Assembly: GCA_014359685.1 (NCBI GenBank)
Contig: JACIYY010000173.1
Span: forward strand, 1-8,408
Direction: 5' to 3'
DNA from: Porphyrobacter sp.
Lineage (GTDB): Bacteria > Pseudomonadota > Alphaproteobacteria > Sphingomonadales > Sphingomonadaceae
DNA length: 8,408 nt
The translations under genes and the position numbers were made by a program. A model generated the notes under the pieces. It did no database searches. It was not told the DNA's origin and saw only the letters and a program-made list of their open reading frames with translations. Below, piece by piece: positions 1 to 5,040 of the stretch (position 1 is its first letter; every line of letters begins with the position of its first letter).

Positions 1-1
1 G

Positions 2-370
2 CGCAGCTTCGTCCATGCGCTGGAGCGGTGGGTGATCGCCGCGCTCGCCCGGTTCGGGGTGGAGGCCTGGGCGGTGCCCGAGCGGATCGGCATCTGGACC
101 CGCGACATCGACGGCTCCGAAGCGAAGATCGGCGCCATCGGCGTGCGCGTGCGGCGCTGGGTGACGATGCACGGCTTTGCGGTCAACCTGTCGCCGGACC
201 TGTCGCACTTCGCCGGAATCGTTCCGTGCGGGATCGCCGAATACGGCGTCACCAGCCTCGCCCGGCTGGGGCTGGAGGTCAGCGCCGAGGCATGGGACGC
301 GGCGCTGGGTGCCGAGGCCGAGCGCTTCATCGCTGCGCTGGGCTCTGGGGAGCTGCAAGGATGCGCCTGA
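2..370 (+). CDS. lipB: lipB, octanoyl-ACP:protein octanoyltransferase (3' part)
   Basis: LipB moves the octanoyl group from acyl carrier protein to a lysine of lipoate-dependent enzyme subunits, the first step of lipoate synthesis in the cytoplasm. The gene enters the window already open; 122 codons are visible, so roughly the first 40% of a family member of about 210 residues is missing. The segment [20 protein letters not shown] holds the family's catalytic lysine (codon 125-127) and the conserved histidine. IVPCGI holds the acyl-accepting cysteine (codon 227-229), and YGVTSL follows, as is usual. Both catalytic residues are therefore intact. The TGA at 368-370 overlaps the start of the next gene by 10 bases, which suggests translational coupling. 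The identification is firm; the upstream end cannot be judged. Confidence 0.95.
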   Translation, partial: RSFVHALERWVIAALARFGVEAWAVPERIGIWTRDIDGSEAKIGAIGVRVRRWVTMHGFAVNLSPDLSHFAGIVPCGIAEYGVTSLARLGLEVSAEAWDAALGAEAERFIAALGSGELQGCA

Positions 371-687
371 ACACACTCCCGCTGCCGCTCCTTGCGGTGC
401 TTGCCGGATGCGGCGGTGACAGCGGCTCGCCGGGCGGATCGCCGAGCGCCCCGGCGGAGGTGATGGAGGGGACGATCAGCGACGCGATGCTGCCGCTCGC
501 CACCGTCCGCTCGCAACCGCCGCTGCTGCCGCCGGAGCCGGGCGGGGCCAATCCTGCGCGTCGCCCCGCCGCGACCCCGGCCGGCACCCCCGCTCCCGCA
601 GCGGAGCCCGCCGAGCCTTCGCCGGAAGCCGAGAGCGCCGAGCCGCAGTCCGAGGCCCCTGCCACGGCGGCCGCCGACGCGCGCTAG
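361..687 (+). CDS. Small Pro/Ala/Glu-rich lipoprotein overlapping lipB
   Basis: This is a 108-residue predicted lipoprotein. A short hydrophobic signal peptide ends in the lipobox LAGC, so lipidation is expected at Cys17 after signal peptidase II cleavage. The mature part begins GGDSGSPGG. It has a more ordered-looking stretch, [20 protein letters not shown] (residues 40-59), and then a low-complexity tail of Pro, Ala, Glu and Ser that is probably disordered. I chose ATG 361 because it gives a complete signal peptide and is preceded by GGGGAG at 347-352 with 8-base spacing. The same frame stays open upstream to position 28, but that part reads as a shadow of lipB. The start lies inside lipB, so the two are probably co-transcribed. 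No function is recognised. Only residues 40-59 look constrained enough to define a family. Confidence 0.75.
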   Translation: MRLNTLPLPLLAVLAGCGGDSGSPGGSPSAPAEVMEGTISDAMLPLATVRSQPPLLPPEPGGANPARRPAATPAGTPAPAAEPAEPSPEAESAEPQSEAPATAAADAR

Positions 688-698
688 TCGAAGCGCGC
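679..698. terminator. Hairpin between convergent genes (possible bidirectional terminator)
   Basis: GCGCGC at 679-684 and its inverted copy at 693-698 form a perfect 6-bp stem around an 8-base loop. The stem overlaps the stop codon of the plus-strand lipoprotein and ends two bases before the stop of the minus-strand lyase gene. There is no T-tract on either side, so this is at best a weak or factor-assisted terminator serving both converging transcripts. Confidence 0.35.
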
Positions 699-699
699 C

Positions 700-1578
700 C
701 TACGCCTCGCCGAGCCGGGTCAGCAGCTTGCGCGCCTGTTGCAGATGCGGCTGGTCGATCATCCGTCCGTCCAGTTGCAGCGCCCCCGCTCCCGGCTGCG
801 CGGCGAAGGCAGCGACGATGGCGCGGGCGGCGGCGATCTGCCCGGCACCCGGGGTGAAGGCGGCGTTGATGACCGGCACCTGGTCGGGGTGGATCGCCAG
901 CATTCCGGCAAAGCCGTCGGCGTGCGACTCGGCGGCGATCCGCTCCAGCCCCGCGCGGTCGCGAAAATCGGTGTGGAGCGTGTCGATGGGTGCCACCCCG
1001 ATCGCATGGGCGACCAGCAGCACCTGCGCACGGATGATGCGGAAGGCATCGGTCCAGTTGCCTGCCGCATTGCGCTTGCGGGTGGTGCCCAGCGCCACCG
1101 GCAGGTCCTCGGCCCCCCAGGTCAGTCCGGCCAGCCGAGGGTGCGGTTCCCGAACATAGTCGGCGATCCCCAGTGCTGCGCGCGCCGTCTCGCTGACCAG
1201 CGGCAGCAGGCGGGTGGTGCCGGGCGCGATCCCGTGGCGCGCCTCCAGCCGCTCCAGCTCGGCCGCCAGATGCGCCAGCTGCGCGGGCCCGGCCGCCTTG
1301 GGCACCATCAGCCCGGCCGGGCGCCCGGCGATCACCGCCGCGCAATCCTCGCGCCACAGATCGGTGTCGAGCGCATTGATGCGGACCCAGCCGGCGAAGG
1401 GCGCCCGATCACCGCGCGCCCGCAGCCACTCGCCTGCCAGCCCGCGCGCCTGCGCCTTGGCAGAGGGGGCGACCGCATCCTCCAGGTCCACGATCACAAC
1501 GTCGGCGCCGCAGCCGGAGACGCGGGCCAGCTTGCGCTCGCTGTCGCCCGGGACGAACAACCACGACCGCATCGCCAT
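700..1578 (-). CDS. CitE-like CoA-ester lyase (HpcH/HpaI aldolase family)
   Basis: This is a 292-residue TIM-barrel enzyme of the CitE/HpcH-HpaI group, which cleaves or condenses CoA esters such as citryl-, malyl- or methylmalyl-CoA with a divalent metal in the cytoplasm. It opens with the family hallmark RSWLFVPGDSERKL and continues with DVVIVDLEDAV (residues 26-36). The substrate arginine motif VRIN is at 65-68, the metal-ligand glutamate is in LVSE (E130), and the second acidic ligand is in WGAEDL (154-159). The C-terminal AIHPDQV motif is also typical. Length is normal for the single-domain family. I chose ATG 1578 because GGAGAAG at 1591-1585 sits six bases upstream; an in-frame ATG at 1593 would place that ribosome site inside the gene. 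There is no citD or citF nearby, so it is probably not a citrate lyase subunit. The substrate cannot be read from sequence. Confidence 0.88.
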   Translation of the reverse strand: MAMRSWLFVPGDSERKLARVSGCGADVVIVDLEDAVAPSAKAQARGLAGEWLRARGDRAPFAGWVRINALDTDLWREDCAAVIAGRPAGLMVPKAAGPAQLAHLAAELERLEARHGIAPGTTRLLPLVSETARAALGIADYVREPHPRLAGLTWGAEDLPVALGTTRKRNAAGNWTDAFRIIRAQVLLVAHAIGVAPIDTLHTDFRDRAGLERIAAESHADGFAGMLAIHPDQVPVINAAFTPGAGQIAAARAIVAAFAAQPGAGALQLDGRMIDQPHLQQARKLLTRLGEA

Positions 1579-1647
1579 TGTGCTCTTCTCCATCGAAGCC
1601 CTGGTTCCCTATAGCCATGCGGCGCGGTGCGGCTAGACGAGGCGGCT

Positions 1648-2571
1648 ATGCCCGCCACGCCCGGTCCCTCTTCCGCCGCCTCCATCCGCCTGCTGCCGCT
1701 GGGCGCGCTGCTGCTGGGCAATGTGGCGCTGGCGCTGGGGCCCTGGCTGGTGCGGCTGGCGCAGACGGGTCCGGTTTCGGCCGGGTTCTGGCGGGTCTTC
1801 CTGGCGCTGCCGATGCTGGCCATGCTCGCCCGCGCCAATGGACAGCGCCTCGGCGGGTTCGGCACCCGGACGCTGGCCGCGGTGCTGCTGGGCGGGGTGT
1901 TCTTCGCGCTCGACCTTGCCAGCTGGCATGTCGGCATCGGGATGACGCGGCTCGCCAATGCAACGCTGTTCGGCAATTCGGGCAGCCTGGTGCTGATGCT
2001 GTGGGGCTTCATCGTCTGGCGGCGCCTGCCGCAGGGGCGCGAATGGCTGGCGATCGCGGCCGCCATGGGCGGGGCGGGCGTGCTGCTGGGGCGCTCGTTC
2101 GAGATGTCGCCCGCCAGTTTTGCCGGCGATCTCTACAGCCTGGCGGCCGGCCTGCTCTATGCGGGCTATCTCGTGCTGATGCAGGATGCGCGGCAGCGGC
2201 TGGGCGGCTGGGCGCTGCTGACCTGGTCGTGCGCGGCGAGCGCGCCCGTGCTGCTGGTGCTCGCGCTGGCGCTGGGAGAGCCGGTGTGGCCGGGGAGCGG
2301 CCTCGATGGCTGGGGGCCGGTGATCGCATTGGCGATCAGCAGCCAGTTGCTCGGCCAGGGGCTGCTGGTCTACGCCCTGCGCCACTTCGCACCGCTGACC
2401 ATTGGTATCGCGCTGCTGACGCAGCCGGCGGTGGCCGCACTCAGCGGGTGGCTGGCGTTCGGCGAGCGGCTCGGTCCGGCAGATCTGGCGGGCATGGCGC
2501 TGCTGGCGGCGGCGCTGGTGCTGGCGCGCGCGGCGCCGCCCGTGGTCCAACCCCCACGCTCGACCGGCTAG
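1648..2571 (+). CDS. EamA/DMT-family membrane transporter
   Basis: This 307-residue integral inner-membrane protein has about ten hydrophobic segments. They are arranged as two EamA repeats, roughly residues 15-140 and 150-292, the normal size and layout of drug/metabolite exporters of the DMT superfamily. Recognisable features are WRVFLALPML in the first repeat, the helix-ending FIVWRRLPQGREW, and the second-repeat signature LTQPAVAALSGWLAFGERL, the usual position of the conserved glutamate in DMT proteins. Substrates in this family range from amino acids to drugs and nucleotide sugars, and nothing here narrows that. ATG 1648 is preceded by GAGG at 1639-1642. A GTG at 1627 is in frame but would add only seven residues and has no better ribosome site. 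The gene is divergent from the CoA-ester lyase across 69 bases; I see no clear promoter there. Confidence 0.87.
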   Translation: MPATPGPSSAASIRLLPLGALLLGNVALALGPWLVRLAQTGPVSAGFWRVFLALPMLAMLARANGQRLGGFGTRTLAAVLLGGVFFALDLASWHVGIGMTRLANATLFGNSGSLVLMLWGFIVWRRLPQGREWLAIAAAMGGAGVLLGRSFEMSPASFAGDLYSLAAGLLYAGYLVLMQDARQRLGGWALLTWSCAASAPVLLVLALALGEPVWPGSGLDGWGPVIALAISSQLLGQGLLVYALRHFAPLTIGIALLTQPAVAALSGWLAFGERLGPADLAGMALLAAALVLARAAPPVVQPPRSTG

Positions 2572-2704
2572 GTTTGCGGGATTCCGCCCCTGAGACGGCA
2601 CCCGCCCTGTCGAAGCCGTTTCGTCACCAGTCTGGTTGTTCCGCTTGTCCGATCGCGGTCGGGCGAATAAACGCGGCCGGCAACGTTTCGACGAAGGACC
2701 GATG

Positions 2705-3037
2705 ATGAGAATTCCTGCCACGATCACCGCCTGTGCCGCCCTGCTGGTGCTGGCCGCCTGCGGAAGCTCCGACGATGCGGGCGACGACGCGATCGCCGAT
2801 ACGGTGGAGATGCCAGCCGACGAGGCGATGGTCGATGCGCCGATGCCCGCGCCCGATCCCGCCACCCCCGCCGATACCGGCGCGCCGCTGGCCGGCAGCG
2901 CCGCTGCCGACGCCTCGGAGGACGCTGAGGCGGCCGTTGATTCGGCCGAAATGGCCGGCGATGCAGCGGTCGAGGCCGCGGCTGAAGCCGCCGCCGCCGC
3001 CGAGGCGGCTACGCAGGCGGCCGAACGCGAAATGTAG
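2705..3037 (+). CDS. Acidic alanine-rich lipoprotein
   Basis: This is a 110-residue predicted lipoprotein. A signal peptide with the hydrophobic core ACAALLVLAAC ends in lipobox LAAC, putting the lipidated cysteine at residue 19. The mature part starts with an Asp-rich stretch and passes through a Pro/Asp/Ala linker. It ends in an alanine-glutamate segment (about residues 74-110) that should form a helix, with one arginine near the end. AAGGA at 2694-2698 lies six bases before ATG 2705 and only three before an adjacent ATG at 2702, so I prefer 2705. The 133 bases upstream contain no convincing promoter; the best is a poor TTGTCC / TAAACG pair at 2645-2673. It resembles the minus-strand lipoprotein at 3402-3653 in composition, but I cannot show homology. 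Function is unknown. Confidence 0.72.
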   Translation: MRIPATITACAALLVLAACGSSDDAGDDAIADTVEMPADEAMVDAPMPAPDPATPADTGAPLAGSAAADASEDAEAAVDSAEMAGDAAVEAAAEAAAAAEAATQAAEREM

Positions 3038-3066
3038 TCCGGCCCTTGCGCCGGCGCCGGTGACTG

Positions 3067-3303
3067 GTGCGGAGCGGGCTTCTGCCGACCGTGCTGCTAT
3101 GCTGCGCCGGCTGCTCCCAGGGCGGCGCCGGAGAGGAGCCGGCGATGCGGCAGATCGGCGAGGAGCAGGCCCTCGCCCGCGCCGCCGCCATGCTGGAGTC
3201 GGAACCGGCCCCGCCTCCCGATCCCGTGCCCGCCGCGACCTCTCCGTCCATCGCCAGCGCGGTTCCTGAGCGCGCGGACTGCTCGGGCCGCCCCGCGAAC
3301 TGA
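3067..3303 (+). CDS. Tentative short lipoprotein or secreted protein
   Basis: This 78-residue frame begins at GTG and encodes a short hydrophobic leader ending CCAGC, which could be a lipobox with lipidation at Cys16. The residue at -3 is cysteine instead of the usual Leu/Val/Ile, so the lipobox is not canonical. After the leader comes a possible helix, EEQALARAAAMLE (residues 32-44). A proline/alanine-rich part follows, with a lone cysteine near the C-terminus. Evidence for coding is the strong G/C bias at third positions and the position 29 bases after the preceding lipoprotein gene in the same direction, which would allow an operon. Evidence against is the weak ribosome site (GGTGA at 3059-3063, only three bases from the GTG) and the lack of a recognised family. 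If it is not a gene, 3038-3401 is a 364-base non-coding stretch. Confidence 0.45.
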   Translation: MRSGLLPTVLLCCAGCSQGGAGEEPAMRQIGEEQALARAAAMLESEPAPPPDPVPAATSPSIASAVPERADCSGRPAN

Positions 3304-3332
3304 ACGCCCGCGCAGATTCGGCCACGGCAGGC

Positions 3333-3364
3333 AAAAGGCCGGCTCCGGGCGTGCCCCGAGCCGG
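3333..3364 (-). terminator. Rho-independent terminator of the minus-strand lipoprotein
   Basis: Read on the minus strand, CCGGCTC (3364-3358) pairs with GAGCCGG (3345-3339) around a GC-rich core that can itself pair except for one C-C mismatch. The stem is followed two bases later by four T residues (3336-3333). It begins 37 bases after the stop codon of the gene ending at 3402, in the right orientation to end that transcript. Confidence 0.65.
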
Positions 3365-3401
3365 GCTTCGCCGGGTCAACCGGCAGAGTGCCGCTTTCGG
3401 A

Positions 3402-3653
3402 TCACATGGTTTCGTCTTCGACCGGGCCGGTCACCTCGTCGGTGTCCTCCTCGGCCGAATCCTCGATGGCGTCGGCCTGCATTTCCATGGAATCGGCCTG
3501 CTCGTCGGTGATCGCGCCGGTGTCCTCCATGGTGTCGGCCTGCTCCTCGATGGCCTCGGCATTTTCCTCGGCGGCTTCTTCCGACGGGCTGTCGCAGGCG
3601 GCGGCCGACAGGCCGAGAGCGGCGGCGGAAACCAGAGCGGCAAAACGGTTCAT
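3402..3653 (-). CDS. Highly acidic heptad-repeat lipoprotein
   Basis: This is an 83-residue predicted lipoprotein. The signal peptide ends in lipobox AAAC with Cys20 as the lipid anchor. The mature 64 residues contain 26 Asp/Glu and no Lys, Arg or His. Residues 32-66 fall into five consecutive heptads (AEAIEEQ, ADTMEDT, GAITDEQ, ADSMEMQ, ADAIEDS), with Ala or Gly first and mostly Ile/Met fourth. This is the pattern of a coiled coil with a small-residue face, somewhat like the alanine zipper of Lpp, but there is no C-terminal lysine for peptidoglycan attachment. GAAGGGGA at 3668-3661 gives a strong ribosome site seven bases before the ATG. It lies 118 bases downstream of the GlsB/YeaQ-like gene on the same strand and is followed by a terminator, so the two may share a stress-controlled transcript. 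Function is unknown. Confidence 0.8.
   Translation of the reverse strand: MNRFAALVSAAALGLSAAACDSPSEEAAEENAEAIEEQADTMEDTGAITDEQADSMEMQADAIEDSAEEDTDEVTGPVEDETM
3463..3560. repeat. In-frame 21-base repeats coding the heptads
   Basis: Near-identical copies of the plus-strand motif TCNATGGNNTCGGCCTGC start at 3463, 3484 and 3526, with a shorter copy at 3547. The spacings of 21, 42 and 21 bases are multiples of seven codons. The copies at 3484-3503 and 3526-3545 match at 18 of 20 bases. The array lies entirely inside the acidic lipoprotein gene and encodes its heptads, so it most likely arose by internal duplication. Confidence 0.7.
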
Positions 3654-3676
3654 GATCTATTCCCCTTCTAATGTTT

Positions 3677-3695
3677 GGCGGGCATGGCGCCCGCC
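3677..3695. other. Perfect hairpin in the intergenic leader
   Basis: GGCGGGC at 3677-3683 and GCCCGCC at 3689-3695 form a perfect 7-bp stem with a 5-base loop. It lies between the GlsB/YeaQ-like gene and the acidic lipoprotein gene, just upstream of the latter's ribosome site on the minus strand. No T-tract follows on that strand, so a simple terminator is unlikely. An mRNA processing, stability or partial attenuation element is possible. A 10-base palindrome, CCATCGATGG, lies further upstream at 3713-3722. Confidence 0.4.
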
Positions 3696-3771
3696 TCCCT
3701 TGCCGTCCACCGCCATCGATGGAGGCGACAATCGCTTGGACCGGCCACCGGGGCCCGCCCGGCCGGACGCA

Positions 3772-4041
3772 TCAGCCCACAGCGTCGGGCCGCAGCAGGT
3801 TCACTGCGAGCAGCAGCCCCGCCGCCCCGCCGATGGACATGAGCAGCACGCCCGCATCGTAGCTGCCCGACAGCAGGTCGCTGCGACCGACCATCGGAGG
3901 CACCACCAGCCCGCCGAGGAGCGCGCCCAGGACGCCGATGGCGCCGTTGCGGAGAACCGCGCGGCCGTAATCCGCCTGCGTGATGATCGAGGCGAGCCAG
4001 CCCATGATGCCGCCCGCCATGATCAGAAACAGCAGACCCAA
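3772..4041 (-). CDS. GlsB/YeaQ/YmgE-family stress response membrane protein
   Basis: This is an 89-residue inner-membrane protein with three predicted helices, at about residues 2-20, 31-50 and 62-82. They carry the glycine patterns of the family once called transglycosylase-associated proteins: GGIMGWLAS in the first helix, GAIGVLGALLGG in the second and SIGGAAGLLLAVNLL in the third. Members are induced by acid, osmotic or envelope stress in other bacteria; no enzymatic activity is established. The start is TTG at 4041-4039. It is supported by GGGAAAGG about eight bases upstream and because it restores the usual family N-terminus (MGLLFLIMAGGIMGWLAS); the first ATG, at 4020, would remove half of helix one. 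The gene has a sigma-EcfG-type promoter upstream and may continue into the acidic lipoprotein gene 118 bases downstream. Confidence 0.88.
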   Translation of the reverse strand: MGLLFLIMAGGIMGWLASIITQADYGRAVLRNGAIGVLGALLGGLVVPPMVGRSDLLSGSYDAGVLLMSIGGAAGLLLAVNLLRPDAVG

Positions 4042-4091
4042 TGACCCAGCCTTTCCCAGTTACCCGGGCCTTTTCAACATACCCGATGCCC

Positions 4092-4117
4092 AACGGCCGC
4101 CGGCTCGGTCTGGTTCC
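4092..4117 (-). promoter_or_regulatory. Sigma-EcfG (general stress response) promoter
   Basis: On the minus strand, GGAACC (4117-4112) is followed after 16 bases by CGTT (4095-4092). This matches the published alphaproteobacterial EcfG consensus of a GGAAC -35 box, 16-17 bases and a CGTT -10 box. Transcription would start near 4085, giving a leader of about 43 bases to the TTG start of the GlsB/YeaQ-type gene, whose family is stress-induced. The match, the orientation and the function of the target gene agree. Confidence 0.72.
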
Positions 4118-4160
4118 GCACCTTCGCACGGATCGGGCGCCGCCGCGCACGCCGGCGGGA

Positions 4161-4970
4161 TCAACCCAGCGCGAGCCACAGCAGCGCGCCGCCGCCCAGC
4201 ACGATGCGGTACCAGGCGAAGGGCGCGAAGCCATGGCGGCTGACATAGGCGACGAAGGCGCGGATCACCGCCAGCGCCACCAGGAAGGCGGCGCCGAAGC
4301 CGAGCGCGATCTCGCCCCAGCCGATCGTCGCCTCGCCCGCCAGCAGCATCGGCTCATCGAGGATCTTGACCGTGGCCGCGCCCAGCATGGTGGGCACAGC
4401 GAGGAAGAAGGAGAATTCCGCCGCAGTCTTGCGCCCCACGCCCATCGCCAGCGCGCCCAGGATGGTCGAGGCCGAGCGGCTGGTGCCCGGGATCATCGCC
4501 AGGCACTGGAACAGCCCGATCGCCAGCGCGGTGCGCATCGACAGCGCGGCCACCCCGTTGTCGGGACGCGGGCGGATCGTGCGCTCCACGAACAGGATCG
4601 CCACGCCGCCCACGATCAGGGCGATGGCGACCACCGTCGGGCTGGCCAGCATGACGTCGATCGCATCCTTGGCGAACAGCCCGATCACCGCCGCCGGGAG
4701 AAAGCCGAGGAGGATATTGCGCACGAAGCGCAGCGCCTGCGCCTCGCGCCGCAGCACGCCGATGCCGGTGGCCCAGAACAGCTTCCGGTAGGCGACGATC
4801 ACCGCCAGGATCGCCCCCAGCTGGATGACGATGTTGAACTGGCTCCACTGCGCCGGATCATAGCCGAAGAAGGCCTGCGCGAGGATCAGGTGCCCTGTGG
4901 AGGAGATCGGCAGGAACTCGGTCAACCCTTCGAGGACACCGAGCAGGATGGCGGAGAGGGTCGTTCCCAT
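4161..4970 (-). CDS. uppP: Undecaprenyl-diphosphatase UppP (BacA)
   Basis: UppP removes a phosphate from undecaprenyl diphosphate in the inner membrane, regenerating the lipid carrier for peptidoglycan and other surface polymers and giving bacitracin resistance. The 269-residue polytopic protein carries the family's two catalytic regions. EGLTEFLPISSTGHL has the acidic residues E14 and E18, S24 and H27. PGTSRSAST (residues 161-169) includes the essential arginine R165. Length and the offset of these residues agree with E. coli BacA. I chose ATG 4970 because it begins directly at the family N-terminus; an in-frame TTG at 5006 would add 12 residues without a ribosome site. No clear Shine-Dalgarno precedes either start. 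The gene follows the ABC exporter by 70 bases on the same strand and is probably co-transcribed with it. Confidence 0.95.
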   Translation of the reverse strand: MGTTLSAILLGVLEGLTEFLPISSTGHLILAQAFFGYDPAQWSQFNIVIQLGAILAVIVAYRKLFWATGIGVLRREAQALRFVRNILLGFLPAAVIGLFAKDAIDVMLASPTVVAIALIVGGVAILFVERTIRPRPDNGVAALSMRTALAIGLFQCLAMIPGTSRSASTILGALAMGVGRKTAAEFSFFLAVPTMLGAATVKILDEPMLLAGEATIGWGEIALGFGAAFLVALAVIRAFVAYVSRHGFAPFAWYRIVLGGGALLWLALG

Positions 4971-5040
4971 GGCGGCCGCTGATGGCGCATGGGACGGGGA
5001 AGTCAAGCGCCCGTTCGCAGGCGCAGCATGGACCGCGCGA

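Noticed and set aside
1597..1606. GGAACC on the minus strand upstream of the CitE-like gene, a possible second EcfG promoter
   Set aside because: No CGTT occurs 16-17 bases downstream, and the position would leave almost no leader before the gene.
739..1614. Plus-strand open frame of about 291 codons
   Set aside because: It is antisense to the CitE-like gene and is Arg/Gly/Gln-rich without motifs.
2649..2662. Short palindromic stretch CCGATCGCGGTCGG
   Set aside because: Only four base pairs form around the centre, which is expected by chance in GC-rich DNA.
1633..2865. Minus-strand open frame of about 410 codons
   Set aside because: It is antisense to the DMT transporter and is Arg/Gln-rich low complexity with no recognisable motif.
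2624..3379. Minus-strand open frame of about 251 codons over the lipoprotein region
   Set aside because: It has an Arg/Gly/Ser-rich composition and no start signal, and it opposes a well-supported lipoprotein gene with a lipobox and ribosome site.
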